Of a stretch of 13,142 nt of DNA, positions 1-7,252 are shown one piece after another; position 1 is the first letter of the stretch, and every line of letters starts with the position of its first letter. The position numbers were made by a program, and so were the translations under genes. The notes under the pieces are model-generated. The model saw nothing but the letters and a program-made list of their open reading frames with translations. It searched no databases and was not told the DNA's origin. This stretch comes from Butyrivibrio sp. (lineage in GTDB: Bacteria > Bacillota_A > Clostridia > Lachnospirales > Lachnospiraceae), in assembly GCA_024690635.1 (NCBI GenBank), contig JAILOW010000087.1:1-13142 (forward strand), written 5' to 3'.

Positions 1-2
1 TA

Positions 3-152
3 CATCTTCTCGGAGGAAAGTTATCTGAAACAAAGGAGTTCACTTTACCTAACTCTGACATCAGCAGAACCATCTGCATAGTTGATAAAGTAGAACCTAC
101 TTCCGGAAAGTATCCTCGAAAAGCAGGAACTCCTTCTAAGCAACCTCTATAA
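3..152 (+). CDS. rsmG: RsmG (GidB), 16S rRNA m7G527 methyltransferase, C-terminal end only
   Basis: Partial gene, open at the left edge; the last 49 codons and a TAA stop (150-152) are present. Reading from base 3, the frame is uninterrupted and ends in YPRKAGTPSKQPL, the signature tail of RsmG, which methylates G527 of 16S rRNA using S-adenosylmethionine. The preceding segment (GGKLSETKEF, then RTICIVDKV) is the usual last beta strand region of the family. The catalytic Rossmann part lies outside the window. Position directly upstream of parS sites and parA matches the common Firmicute order mnmG-rsmG-parAB near the origin. Identification rests on the C-terminal motif plus context, both visible here. 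Confidence 0.9.
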   Translation, partial: HLLGGKLSETKEFTLPNSDISRTICIVDKVEPTSGKYPRKAGTPSKQPL

Positions 153-191
153 ATATATATATCTAGTATTTGATTCTAATATTTCCACGAA

Positions 192-207
192 TGTTTCACG
201 TGAAACA
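192..207. promoter_or_regulatory. parS centromere site 1
   Basis: Perfect 16-bp palindrome TGTTTCACGTGAAACA, matching the Bacillus-type parS consensus bound by ParB. The symmetry extends to 22 bp (189-210). It lies about 230 bp before parA, so ParB bound here could both nucleate the partition complex and influence parAB transcription. Confidence 0.95.
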
Positions 208-241
208 TTCCAATTGTAGAAATATTAATTACACTAAGTAA

Positions 242-257
242 TGTTTCACGTGAAACA
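242..257. promoter_or_regulatory. parS centromere site 2
   Basis: Second perfect copy of TGTTTCACGTGAAACA, with symmetry extending to 241-258 and its start exactly 50 bp after the first. Half-site TGTGAAACAT follows at 285-294 and a degraded copy resembling TGTTTCATTCGAACA at 313-327, suggesting an eroded larger cluster. The two intact sites are unambiguous; the degraded ones are suggestive only. Confidence 0.95.
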
Positions 258-339
258 TATAAACCCAAGATATTGTGAACCGGATGTGAAACATACAATT
301 TTTCGACAGAATTGTTTCATTCGAACAAACAATATTCGC

Positions 340-353
340 CACAATATATTGTG
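340..353. repeat. Perfect 14-bp palindrome upstream of parA
   Basis: CACAATATATTGTG is an exact palindrome between the parS cluster and the parA promoter. The 9-mer TATTGTGAA, half of this site plus AA, also occurs at 271-279. It could be an operator, but no regulator can be named from the sequence. Confidence 0.4.
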
Positions 354-397
354 AAGGGGCAAGCATCAAAAGAAAAAACACAATTATTCATAAGATG

Positions 398-406
398 TGA
401 TAAAAT
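398..406 (+). promoter_or_regulatory. Possible extended -10 promoter of parA
   Basis: TG-A-TAAAAT at 398-406 fits an extended -10 element; no good -35 box is visible 17 bp upstream. The start site would be near 413, giving a leader of about 26 nt before the parA ATG, with the ribosome binding site AGGTGGAGG at 426-434. Read-through from rsmG is an alternative. Confidence 0.35.
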
Positions 407-438
407 CATAATAGCGTTTTGATAAAGGTGGAGGAATA

Positions 439-1218
439 ATGGGTAGAATAATTGCAATCGCAAACCAAAAAGGTGGAGTTGGAAAAACCACAACTTCAAT
501 CAATCTTTCTGCTGCTCTTGCGGAAAAAGGCAAAAAAGTTCTGGTCATAGACATGGATCCACAGGGAAATACCACCAGTGGATTTGGCCTTGAAGATAAG
601 AATGAACTTGAAAACACTCTGTATGAACTGATGATAGGTGCATGCAAAGTAGAAGATGTTATCATCAAAAATGCAGTTGAGGATCTGGAAGGACTTGACC
701 TTATACCTTCCAAGGTTGGACTTGCTGCAGTCGAAGTAGAACTCATTGACGAAGAACAAAAGGAATATATTTTGAGGGATGCTATTGCACCTGTTAAGGA
801 TAGCTATGATTTCATTATCATTGATTGTCCTCCCTCACTTAGTATGCTGACCATCAACCCTATGACAACAGCAGATACTGTTTTGGTTCCTATCCAGTGT
901 GAGTACTATGCTCTTGAGGGACTTAGTCAGCTCATCTATACAGTCAACCTTGTAAAAGAAAGACTTAACCCCGACCTCAGTATGGAGGGCGTGGTATTTA
1001 CAATGTTCGATTCCAGAACAAATCTTTCTCTTCAGGTAGTTGAGAACGTAAAAGATAATATTGATGAACATGTCTTTAAGACAATCATTCCCAGAAATAT
1101 AAGACTTGCGGAGGCACCCAGTTACGGACTTCCGATAAATCTTTATGAGCCCAAGTCTGCAGGTGCGGAAGCATACAGGCTCTTAGCTCAGGAAATAATA
1201 GACAGGAAGTTTAACTGA
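439..1218 (+). CDS. parA: ParA/Soj chromosome-partitioning ATPase
   Basis: A 259-aa MinD/ParA-type P-loop ATPase that binds DNA non-specifically in its ATP dimer form and is stimulated by ParB during origin segregation. Visible motifs: deviant Walker A KGGVGKTTTS at 11-20 (signature Lys11, P-loop Lys16), Walker A' VIDMDPQGN at 36-44, Walker B IIIDCPPS at 126-133 and the family's NIRLAEAPSYG at 210-220. Length is normal for chromosomal Soj, and there is no N-terminal HTH of the plasmid ParA type. The ATG is fixed by AGGTGGAGG at 426-434. It is followed by parB after 20 bp, clearly one operon, and preceded by two parS sites. No anomalies. Confidence 0.97.
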   Translation: MGRIIAIANQKGGVGKTTTSINLSAALAEKGKKVLVIDMDPQGNTTSGFGLEDKNELENTLYELMIGACKVEDVIIKNAVEDLEGLDLIPSKVGLAAVEVELIDEEQKEYILRDAIAPVKDSYDFIIIDCPPSLSMLTINPMTTADTVLVPIQCEYYALEGLSQLIYTVNLVKERLNPDLSMEGVVFTMFDSRTNLSLQVVENVKDNIDEHVFKTIIPRNIRLAEAPSYGLPINLYEPKSAGAEAYRLLAQEIIDRKFN

Positions 1219-1238
1219 TTCTTCCAAAAGGAGAGACA

Positions 1239-2138
1239 ATGGCAGTAAAGAATGCAAAAAGAGGTCTGGGCAAAGGACTTGATGCAATGATTCCTGCGAA
1301 GGTATCATCCCAGGCAAAAGAAAAACCTGTTGTTGAGAATCATGTTGAGGGACAGGTTGTAAACGTAAACATTACCAAAGTAGAACCCAACAGAAATCAG
1401 CCCAGAAAAACATTTGATGAGGACAGTCTTATCGAACTGGCTGACAGTATTAAACAGATAGGAATCGTTAACCCCCTTATCGTAACCGACCAGGGAGATC
1501 ACTATGAGATAGTCGGTGGTGAGCGTAGATGGAGAGCTGCCAAGAAACTTGGCTTGAAGGAAGTTCCCGTCATCATCAAGAATCTCTCAAAAGAAGAGAT
1601 CGATGTTTACGCTATCATTGATAACGTTCAGAGAGAAGATGTAAACCCCATCGAAGGAGCTCTCGCTTATAAGAGACTTATCGATGAATACAATTACACT
1701 CAGGACAAGATCGCTGAAAAGATTTCAAAGAGCCGAGTATATGTAACCAACTCTTTAAGACTTTTAAAGCTCTGCGACAAAGTAAGAGAAATGGTTATCA
1801 TGGGAGAGCTTTCCACCGGACATGCAAGAGCACTTATTCCGGTAGACGATCCCGAGGAACAGCTCAAGCTTGCTCTTGAAGTTTTCGATAACCGCCTCAG
1901 CGTTCGTGAGACAGAAAAGCTTGTAAAGAATCAGGGCAAGACTAAGGCTAAAAAGCCCAAGGCTCAGAAGAACGAAAGCATCGATGCTGTATATGCTCAG
2001 CTTGCAGAGAAATGCAAACAGGCAATCGGAACCAAGGTTGATATTTCCTCCAAGGGCGATGGAACCGGCAAGATAGAGATCGAGTTCTACAGCACAGATG
2101 ATCTTGAAAAAATCACCGACAGACTTTGCAGGGAGTGA
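1239..2138 (+). CDS. parB: ParB/Spo0J chromosome-partitioning CTPase and parS-binding protein
   Basis: A 299-aa ParB that loads at parS, slides as a CTP-dependent clamp and stimulates ParA. Domains in order: a basic N-terminal ParA-activating peptide (KRGLGKGLDAMIP, 7-19); the CTP-binding ParB/Srx domain with GGERRWRA at 93-100 and the NVQREDVNPIE motif around 129-139; a helix-turn-helix region about 150-180 (YTQDKIAEKISKSRVYV); a Lys-rich linker about 230-245; and a C-terminal dimerisation domain that contains KGDGTGKIEIEFYS. Length and order are standard for chromosomal Spo0J. The start is set by AAAAGGAG at 1226-1233. The end of the gene contains the ribosome binding site of the next gene, so expression is probably coupled. 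Confidence 0.97.
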   Translation: MAVKNAKRGLGKGLDAMIPAKVSSQAKEKPVVENHVEGQVVNVNITKVEPNRNQPRKTFDEDSLIELADSIKQIGIVNPLIVTDQGDHYEIVGGERRWRAAKKLGLKEVPVIIKNLSKEEIDVYAIIDNVQREDVNPIEGALAYKRLIDEYNYTQDKIAEKISKSRVYVTNSLRLLKLCDKVREMVIMGELSTGHARALIPVDDPEEQLKLALEVFDNRLSVRETEKLVKNQGKTKAKKPKAQKNESIDAVYAQLAEKCKQAIGTKVDISSKGDGTGKIEIEFYSTDDLEKITDRLCRE

Positions 2139-2142
2139 GAAA

Positions 2143-2664
2143 ATGAATAGTGGTATTTTTGGGGCAATAGGACTTTCGAACCTTGATCCGGCAATACTAT
2201 TTATTGTTATGTTTGTACTTATCATCCTGTTACTGATTCTTTTGATCACTCAGTCAAACAGATTAAAGAAGCTTGAGAAAAAGTACAACAAATTCATGAT
2301 GGGTAAGGAAGCTCAGTCTCTTGAGGATGAGATAATAGGTCTTTTCCATGACAACAGAATGATCCGCAGCGAGAACGATAAAAACCGCAAGGACATTGTA
2401 GACATCAACAGGAGAATGGCCAGAACCTTCCAAAAGATCGGTCTTGAAAAGTACGACGCTTTCAATCAGGCAGGCGGTAAACTCAGCTTTGCGCTTTGCA
2501 TGCTGGATGAAAACGACAACGGCTTCATTCTAAATTCAGTACACAGTACCGACGGAATCAATTACTCCTACTCAAAAGACATTAAGGCCGGAATGGCAGA
2601 TGTAGAGCTGGGCGGAGAAGAAAAGAAAGCCCTTGATATGGCGCTGGAAAGCATAGATAGATAA
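2143..2664 (+). CDS. DUF4446 family single-span membrane protein
   Basis: A 173-aa protein of unknown function. The ATG at 2143 is chosen over an in-frame ATG at 2098 inside parB because AGGGAG (2130-2135) sits at the right distance; the gene starts only 4 bp after the parB stop. It has one transmembrane helix at about 17-36 (ILFIVMFVLIILLLILLI), a charged probably coiled-coil stretch at about 37-90, and a C-terminal domain with the DUF4446 signature: KIGLEKYDAFNQAGGKLSFA followed by LDENDNGFILNSVHS. DUF4446 genes are regularly found right after parB in Firmicutes (recalled, not searched), which suggests a role linked to the origin region or envelope, but no activity is established. A topology with the C-terminal domain in the cytoplasm is inferred. 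Confidence 0.88.
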   Translation: MNSGIFGAIGLSNLDPAILFIVMFVLIILLLILLITQSNRLKKLEKKYNKFMMGKEAQSLEDEIIGLFHDNRMIRSENDKNRKDIVDINRRMARTFQKIGLEKYDAFNQAGGKLSFALCMLDENDNGFILNSVHSTDGINYSYSKDIKAGMADVELGGEEKKALDMALESIDR

Positions 2665-2667
2665 AAT

Positions 2668-2707
2668 TTATAAAATTAAATCTTATAAAATATTTTTACC
2701 GGAGGAG
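2668..2707 (+). promoter_or_regulatory. AT-rich spacer with a tandem repeat and the serS ribosome binding site
   Basis: The 49-bp gap before serS holds two copies of TTATAAAAT (2668-2676 and 2683-2691), 15 bp apart, either of which could act as a -10 element, and a strong GGAGGAG at 2701-2707. No convincing -35 box and no T-box leader are present; the gap is too short for one. Confidence 0.3.
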
Positions 2708-2713
2708 ATCACT

Positions 2714-4006
2714 ATGATCGACATTAAGTTTTTAAGAGAGAACCCTGATGTAGTAAGGGAGAACATCAAAAAGAAATTTCAGGATGAGAAGCTTCCTCTT
2801 GTAGACGAGGTTATCAAGCTGGACGAAGAGAGAAGAAGCAATCAGCAGGAAGCTGATGAGATCCGTGCTCACAGAAACAAGATTTCAAAAGAGATCGGCG
2901 GACTAATGGCCCAGGGTAAGAAGGATGAGGCAATGGCCCTTAAGGACGAAGTAGCAAAAGAGGCAAAGCGTCTTGAGGAGCTCGAGGCAAAGGAAAAGGA
3001 GCTTGATGATCAGGTAACACAGAAGATGATGATCATCCCTCAGATCATTGATGAGTCAGTGCCTATCGGAAAAGACGATTCAGAGAATGTTGAGATAGAG
3101 AAGTTCGGTGAGCCCGTGGTTCCCGATTTCGAGATCCCTTATCACACAGATATAATGGAGAGCTTCTGCGGTATTGACCTTGATGCTGCAAGAAGAGTTG
3201 CCGGAAACGGATTTTATTATCTCATGGGAGATATCGCAAGACTTCATTCTGCAGTTATCTCTTATGCAAGAGATTTCATGATCGATAGAGGATTCACCTA
3301 CTGCGTGCCTCCTTTCATGATCCATGGCAATGTTGTTGCAGGTGTTATGAGCTTCCCTGAGATGGAGGCCATGATGTACAAGATCGAGGGCGAGGATCTC
3401 TACCTCATCGGAACAAGTGAGCATTCAATGATCGGTAAGTTCATCGACCAGATCATTCCCGAAGAGCAGATGCCTATGGCTCTTACCAGCTACTCACCCT
3501 GCTTTAGAAAAGAGAAGGGCGCTCACGGTATCGAGGAAAGAGGTGTTTACAGAATCCACCAGTTCGAAAAGCAGGAGATGGTTGTTATCTGTAAGCCCGA
3601 AGAATCAAAAGAATGGTATGACAAGCTCTGGAAGAATACAGTAGATCTTTTCAGAACTCTTGATATTCCCGTTAGAACTCTTGAGTGCTGCTCCGGCGAT
3701 CTTGCAGATCTTAAGTGCAAGAGCTGCGACGTTGAGGCATGGTCACCCAGACAGAAGAAGTACTTCGAGGTTGGAAGCTGCTCTAACCTTGGTGATGCTC
3801 AGGCAAGAAGACTCAAGATCAGGATCAAAGGCAAGGATGGCAACTACCTTGCACATACTCTCAACAATACTGTTGTTGCTCCTCCCAGAATGCTCATCGC
3901 ATTCCTCGAGAACAACCTTCAGGCAGACGGAAGCGTAAGGATCCCCGAAGTTCTCCGTCCTTACATGGGAGGAAAGGAAGTCCTTGTTCCTACAAAGAAG
4001 GACTGA
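2714..4006 (+). CDS. serS: Seryl-tRNA synthetase (class II)
   Basis: A 430-aa enzyme that charges tRNA-Ser (and tRNA-Sec) with serine. The N-terminal arm at about 1-110 is an antiparallel coiled coil (EERRSNQQEADEIRAHRNKI), followed by the class II core: a serine-binding TSE triad at 234-236 (LIGTSEHSMIG), motif 2 CFRKEKGAHG...RIHQFEK at 263-286, the SCSNLGDAQARRL segment at 355-367 and motif 3 near 383-417 (LNNTVVAPPR...RIPEVLRPY). The motifs differ from standard bacterial SerRS (TAEVP, LIRQHQFDK, NGSGLAVGR) and resemble the archaeal/eukaryotic wording (LIATSEQ, RVHQFEK) more closely, so it may belong to a divergent clade. The start is fixed by GGAGGAG seven bases upstream. All expected regions are present and the enzyme appears intact. 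Confidence 0.95.
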   Translation: MIDIKFLRENPDVVRENIKKKFQDEKLPLVDEVIKLDEERRSNQQEADEIRAHRNKISKEIGGLMAQGKKDEAMALKDEVAKEAKRLEELEAKEKELDDQVTQKMMIIPQIIDESVPIGKDDSENVEIEKFGEPVVPDFEIPYHTDIMESFCGIDLDAARRVAGNGFYYLMGDIARLHSAVISYARDFMIDRGFTYCVPPFMIHGNVVAGVMSFPEMEAMMYKIEGEDLYLIGTSEHSMIGKFIDQIIPEEQMPMALTSYSPCFRKEKGAHGIEERGVYRIHQFEKQEMVVICKPEESKEWYDKLWKNTVDLFRTLDIPVRTLECCSGDLADLKCKSCDVEAWSPRQKKYFEVGSCSNLGDAQARRLKIRIKGKDGNYLAHTLNNTVVAPPRMLIAFLENNLQADGSVRIPEVLRPYMGGKEVLVPTKKD

Positions 4007-4029
4007 TTTAGAAAGAAGGACAGATCTCC

Positions 4030-4917
4030 ATGCATAAATTTCTACGAGCCGTGGGGTTTTCGCAGATAAAAAACAGACAGGAGCTGACGGACGTCATCAC
4101 CGGTGCTATCCAGAACGCGCAGAGAAGAGCCTATGTGACCAATTCAGATGAAGTGATCCTTGCCCAGTTTGAGCGGGATGTTGCTGAGGGAATAGGCCTT
4201 GCTGTCTGCGGTGAGTTTGACGACAAGGACAAGTTCATCTATGAGTACTACTATCCTTATCTCATTCCAACCACCGTCAGTACGGAAGAGGATCTGAACG
4301 TGGAGCGCCATGCGGCCCAGTATTCTTACGCAGGAGTCTGCAACGAACCAAGACTTGGAGTTACGCTTATTTTCTACCTCCAGGATATGGTCTCCTACGT
4401 AAAATATGAAAACGAAGACAGATTTCCGATCCGCGGAACAACATTAAGCCTTTCCGCTCTTTCCATAAAGGGACAGATACTCATGCCCATCGCCAAGACG
4501 GAAGAGGAAAAGGAAGCGGCAAAAAAGAAAAGCAATTACAGAAACAAACTTATAGGAAATGCAAGGCGCGGGGACGAGACGGCCATCGAGTCCCTGACCC
4601 TTGAGGATATGGACATGTACACTACCATATCCAAAAAGATAAGAAAGCAGGATGTCTACAGCCTGGTTGATACCTACTTTATGCCATACGGAGTTGAGTG
4701 CGATCAGTACTCGGTCCTTGGAGAAATCGTAGATTCAAGGCTAGTAATGAACAGCATTACCAATGAAAGCGTCTACATCCTGAAGATAAACTGCAACGAT
4801 ATGGAATTTGATGTCTGCATCAATGAAAAAGATCTGCTGGGAGAGCCGGCAGTCGGCAGAAGATTCAAAGGAAATATCTGGATGCAGGGCAAGATCAACT
4901 ATCCACAAGAAAATTAA
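4030..4917 (+). CDS. DUF3881 family protein, function unknown
   Basis: A 295-aa soluble protein with no signal peptide or membrane helix. The sequence matches what I know of DUF3881, a family largely confined to Lachnospiraceae: the start MHKFLRAVGFS, a central YEYYYPYLIP and PRLGVTLIFYLQD, a basic linker near 155-180 (EEEKEAAKKKSNYRNKLIG) and an acidic C-terminal half rich in Asp and Tyr. No catalytic motif is recognisable. It sits 23 bp after serS and 11 bp before deoD on the same strand, so it is probably in one transcript. The ribosome binding site AAGAAGGA (4013-4020) is good. A family-level name is all that can be supported. Confidence 0.8.
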   Translation: MHKFLRAVGFSQIKNRQELTDVITGAIQNAQRRAYVTNSDEVILAQFERDVAEGIGLAVCGEFDDKDKFIYEYYYPYLIPTTVSTEEDLNVERHAAQYSYAGVCNEPRLGVTLIFYLQDMVSYVKYENEDRFPIRGTTLSLSALSIKGQILMPIAKTEEEKEAAKKKSNYRNKLIGNARRGDETAIESLTLEDMDMYTTISKKIRKQDVYSLVDTYFMPYGVECDQYSVLGEIVDSRLVMNSITNESVYILKINCNDMEFDVCINEKDLLGEPAVGRRFKGNIWMQGKINYPQEN

Positions 4918-4928
4918 GGAGGGAAAAT

Positions 4929-5639
4929 ATGGGAACACCACATAATAAAGCGGCTGATGGCGAAATTGCAAAAACAGTCATCATGGCAGGAGATCCTTTA
5001 AGAGCAAAATACGTGGCAGACAACTTCCTTACAGATGTTAAATGCTTTAATGAAGTAAGAAACATGTTTGGCTATACAGGAAAATACGAGGGAAAAGAAA
5101 TCTCAGTAATGGGACATGGAATGGGAATTCCTTCAATCGCCATCTATACCTACGAGCTTTTCAATTTTTATGGTGTGGAAAATATCATCAGATTCGGAAC
5201 AGCAGGCGGACTTTCCGACAAGGTAAACGCAAGAGACATCATCTTTGCAATGGGCGCACATACTGATTCCAACTACGGATATCAGTACGGACTTCCCGGA
5301 ACCTTTGCCCCTACAGCAAGCTACGAGATCCTCGAAAAAGCTGTAAACATCGCAAGAGAGATGGGAGTTACTTTCCATGTTGGCGACGTGCTTGCTACAG
5401 ATGCATTCTATAAAAAGAATTCTGATGAAGCCCAGAAGTACCGTGAACTCGGAACACTTGCAGTTGAGATGGAGACAACAGCTCTTTACATGAACGCTGC
5501 AGAGGCAGGCAAGAAGGCACTTACAATCCTCACCTGCTCAGACCACCTCTTCAAGGATCAGGATCTTTCACCTGAAGAGCGTGAAAAGGGACTGACACAG
5601 ATGATGGAGATAACACTCAAGACAGCGATTCAGCTGTGA
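4929..5639 (+). CDS. deoD: DeoD-type purine nucleoside phosphorylase
   Basis: A 236-aa hexameric phosphorylase that splits purine (deoxy)ribonucleosides with phosphate into free base and (deoxy)ribose-1-phosphate, acting in cytoplasmic purine salvage. Visible family features: TPHN near the N-terminus (His5), the phosphate-binding GDPLRAKY at 21-28 (Arg25), NEVRNMFGYTG at 41-51 (Arg44), RFGTAGG at 88-94, the ribose-binding VEMETTALY at 179-187 and the catalytic SDH at 204-206 (Asp205, equivalent to E. coli Asp204). Length is typical. AAGGAGGG at 4917-4924 fixes the start. It is the last gene of the plus-strand block and is followed 11 bp later by a strong terminator. Confidence 0.96.
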   Translation: MGTPHNKAADGEIAKTVIMAGDPLRAKYVADNFLTDVKCFNEVRNMFGYTGKYEGKEISVMGHGMGIPSIAIYTYELFNFYGVENIIRFGTAGGLSDKVNARDIIFAMGAHTDSNYGYQYGLPGTFAPTASYEILEKAVNIAREMGVTFHVGDVLATDAFYKKNSDEAQKYRELGTLAVEMETTALYMNAAEAGKKALTILTCSDHLFKDQDLSPEEREKGLTQMMEITLKTAIQL

Positions 5640-5646
5640 TATGAAA

Positions 5647-5676
5647 GAAAAGGAACCAAAATTGGTTCCTTTTTTC
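5647..5676 (+). terminator. Intrinsic terminator after deoD
   Basis: Stem AGGAACCAA (5651-5659) pairs with TTGGTTCCT (5662-5670), preceded by an A-run and followed by six to seven T (5670-5676). The A-tract on the left also makes it usable from the opposite side. It ends the housekeeping operon and marks the border to the accessory region. Confidence 0.9.
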
Positions 5677-5681
5677 TTGCA

Positions 5682-5721
5682 CCAGAATGGACCTGGGGGA
5701 CGGGGTCAGCGGTTCATTTCT
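5682..5721. repeat. REP-like inverted repeat, left copy
   Basis: The reverse complement of 8836-8875. The inner 26 bp (5696-5721) match with one mismatch (GGGGACGGGGT, C or T, then AGCGGTTCATTTCT); the outer 14 bp match imperfectly. The G-run and CATTTC/GAATG ends fold on themselves and resemble the extragenic palindromes linked to IS200-like RAYT transposases in Firmicutes (recalled resemblance). No transposase is encoded in the window. Confidence 0.7.
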
Positions 5722-5726
5722 TCGTC

Positions 5727-5828
5727 GCCATGCACGAACTCGGAAGCAGAGCTTCCTTCGTCGCGGGCTGTCGCCCTATAAAAAATGATACATAAAAGCT
5801 CTCTTGTGAGTAAACTCCCATCGAGCTT
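5727..5828. repeat. 102-bp direct repeat, left (truncated) copy of a structured element
   Basis: Identical to 8882-8983 except for C5776 versus T8931, same orientation, 3155 bp apart. It includes the small hairpin GGAAGC-aga-GCTTCC and the first arm of the long hairpin, but it stops after the first six bases of the second arm (GAGCTT), so this copy cannot form the full structure seen on the right. Any ORF running through it is considered spurious. Confidence 0.92.
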
Positions 5829-5901
5829 AGGAGAATAGGTCGGTTACTAAAACACAGAAAGGAAGCGGCTTTACGAATCACATTTTTTCTACTCACTCAG
5901 T
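5829..5901. other. Short spacer with nothing recognisable
   Basis: Between the truncated repeat and the minus-strand terminator. It contains a T-run at 5883-5888 but no credible hairpin or coding sequence; the 60-codon minus-strand ORF across it is made of repeat sequence and has no ribosome binding site. Confidence 0.4.
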
Positions 5902-5947
5902 TGACAAAAAGAAACGGAAGCAGAAGGAGCTCCATTCTACTTCCGTT
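5902..5947 (-). terminator. Intrinsic terminator of the minus-strand three-gene operon
   Basis: AACGGAAG (5913-5920) pairs with CTTCCGTT (5940-5947), with an inner AGAA/TTCT extension after one mismatch and the palindrome GGAGCTCC in the loop. Read on the minus strand it is followed by TTTCTTTTTG. It starts only 7 bp after the stop of the last gene, as expected for an operon end. Confidence 0.88.
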
Positions 5948-5953
5948 ATCTGC

Positions 5954-6256
5954 TTATGGATCAATCCATGTCATTTCCTTCTCAACCTCATAGAAGGTTT
6001 TTCCATTCCAGATTGGTGCATCTAGAAAAGCCTGTACACATTCACCTGATTCTGTTGACTTATGCTCCCAAATATATCCCTCAAATGCATAGTTTTTTGG
6101 AAGGTCAATTCCTTCATAACTATAGTCAAGAACCAGGTAATGTACCGAATTCTCTATCCAACCTTGAATAAAATAGCGCTTATCATGAAAGATAAAATAC
6201 ATTTCGGAACCATAGTACAAATTGTCAACAAATTCTTTTACGTTTCCGTTGATCAT
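5954..6256 (-). CDS. Small acidic 100-aa protein, possible immunity partner
   Basis: A 100-aa acidic protein rich in aromatic residues (Trp and Tyr), without signal peptide or membrane helix. Its start MINGNVKEFVDNLYYG, the core KRYFIQGW...HYLVLDYSYEG, and the tail FLDAPIWNGKTFYEVEKEMT resemble small uncharacterised Firmicute proteins I recall near phage or toxin-like genes; I cannot assign a named family. The ATG overlaps the stop of the preceding gene by 4 bp (ATGA), and AAGGGGG just upstream gives a strong ribosome binding site, so the two proteins are made in coupled fashion. Size, acidity and position after a larger basic protein fit an immunity protein, which is inference only. A terminator follows at once. 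Confidence 0.75.
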   Translation of the reverse strand: MINGNVKEFVDNLYYGSEMYFIFHDKRYFIQGWIENSVHYLVLDYSYEGIDLPKNYAFEGYIWEHKSTESGECVQAFLDAPIWNGKTFYEVEKEMTWIDP

Positions 6257-6624
6257 ATCTTTACCCCCTTTAGATATTTGGAATAATGCTGTTTCATTGA
6301 TTCGGGCATCTTGATAGCACTTGACCTATTGAAGTTCCTATCGTAAGTATGGTAGTGAAGAACAGGATTTCCCGTCTTGTCAATCTTTGGCTCTTTATGA
6401 TAGGCGATTTCCAAAACAAGATAGTGGTCTTTATCATATATCCGCATTTCATGAAAAGTACCATCAGGTTTTAGTTTAATATATGCATTGCTGGAATGAG
6501 CTTCTTCTGGAAGACTGTGCTTACCATTCATGCCTTCTAAGACTTTTATACCTTCTATATAGCCTACTGTCTTGTATGTGAATGCTACATTATTGCCGCT
6601 AGCGAAAGTACCTCTTCCTCCCAT
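6253..6624 (-). CDS. 123-aa MGGRG protein, possible phage-derived or toxin-type domain
   Basis: A 123-aa basic, His- and Tyr-rich protein. It begins MGGRGTFASGNNVAFTYKTV and contains GKHSLPEEAHSSNAYIKL near 34-51, MRIYDKDHYLVLEIAYH at about 60-76 and LHYHTYDRNFNRSSA near 88-102. From memory the module resembles C-terminal domains on some phage head-morphogenesis (SPP1 gp7-like) and polymorphic-toxin proteins; I cannot confirm this. Repeated His and Asp residues (YDKDH, YHKE, HYHTYD) would suit a metal-dependent nuclease, but no catalytic motif is proven. The ATG follows the previous stop by one base (TGATATG), and AAAGGTGG lies inside the upstream gene. The downstream gene overlaps by 4 bp. 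It is a free-standing domain, not a fragment, because start, coupling and stop are all orderly. Confidence 0.75.
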   Translation of the reverse strand: MGGRGTFASGNNVAFTYKTVGYIEGIKVLEGMNGKHSLPEEAHSSNAYIKLKPDGTFHEMRIYDKDHYLVLEIAYHKEPKIDKTGNPVLHYHTYDRNFNRSSAIKMPESMKQHYSKYLKGVKI

Positions 6625-6625
6625 A

Positions 6626-7252
6626 TCAGCGCACCACCTTTCTGGATTTCTGGTAGTTCACTGTAAAGATGTTTCCTTCCATTTCAGGAAAAGGTTCTCC
6701 AAAACAGAGAATAACGGAAGGATTAATCCGCTCGAGCATTGCTGAGTACCCGCGCATGAATCCTAGTCGATTCTTTTTACAACCGATCATCCCAATCGCC
6801 ACAGCAGATCCGTATTCAACACCATCACAGAAAAATTCAAAAGCCCTGGACGTACTCCAGCTTATGGTAGGAATGACCAGCCGACCTTTGCTTTGCCAGT
6901 ATGCTTCGCACCAACGATTTTTTGCTACACTTTCAAGCTGGCGCCATAGATCCATATCTGCATATGTAGAATAATCTGGGGTTAATAAAAATGCATATTG
7001 TGAAAGCTTTTCCAAAGACCTTTCGGGATGATCATAAATGCCATTAAAGCGATAGTCATCGATAAAGAAATGTACACCACTGGATTTATTTGTTTCAGTT
7101 TCATTTCTCCGAGTGTCAGAATAAGATATTAGCTGTGTATCTTGGGAAATAGGAAGTTCTTGTCTTTTAACCAAAGGAATGTCCCATTTTCCTACGGTTT
7201 CAAAACAATTTCTCATAAATAGCGGATTTTTCCGCATTGCTTTACTAGTCAT
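6626..7252 (-). CDS. DUF4417 domain protein
   Basis: A 208-aa soluble protein matching DUF4417, a family of unknown function common in phages, conjugative elements and Firmicute accessory regions (recalled). Motifs seen: VHFFIDDYRF at 60-69, LTPDYSTYADMDLW at 90-103, NRWCEAYWQ at 112-120, IPTISWS at 127-133, GSAVAIGMIGCKKN at 148-161 and VILCFGEPF at 180-188. The alternating strand/loop pattern with conserved Asp, Trp and Gly suggests an enzyme fold, but no activity is known to me. AAAGGAGG at 7261-7268 sets the start. It is the first gene of a three-gene operon with the two small proteins downstream, and is AT-richer than the housekeeping block. Confidence 0.85.
   Translation of the reverse strand: MTSKAMRKNPLFMRNCFETVGKWDIPLVKRQELPISQDTQLISYSDTRRNETETNKSSGVHFFIDDYRFNGIYDHPERSLEKLSQYAFLLTPDYSTYADMDLWRQLESVAKNRWCEAYWQSKGRLVIPTISWSTSRAFEFFCDGVEYGSAVAIGMIGCKKNRLGFMRGYSAMLERINPSVILCFGEPFPEMEGNIFTVNYQKSRKVVR

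Noticed and set aside
153..438. oriC with DnaA boxes
   Set aside because: No TTATCCACA-type sequences are present; only parS sites and AT-rich stretches are seen.
2665..2713. T-box riboswitch before serS
   Set aside because: The 49-bp gap is too short for a T-box and has neither the conserved T-box sequence nor a terminator.
3660..3938. 92-codon plus ORF inside serS
   Set aside because: Out-of-frame overlap fully within an intact, well-conserved synthetase gene; no ribosome binding site.
5714..5896. 60-codon minus-strand ORF through the left direct repeat
   Set aside because: Made largely of repeat-element sequence, with no ribosome binding site and no domain; it is a by-product of the repeat.
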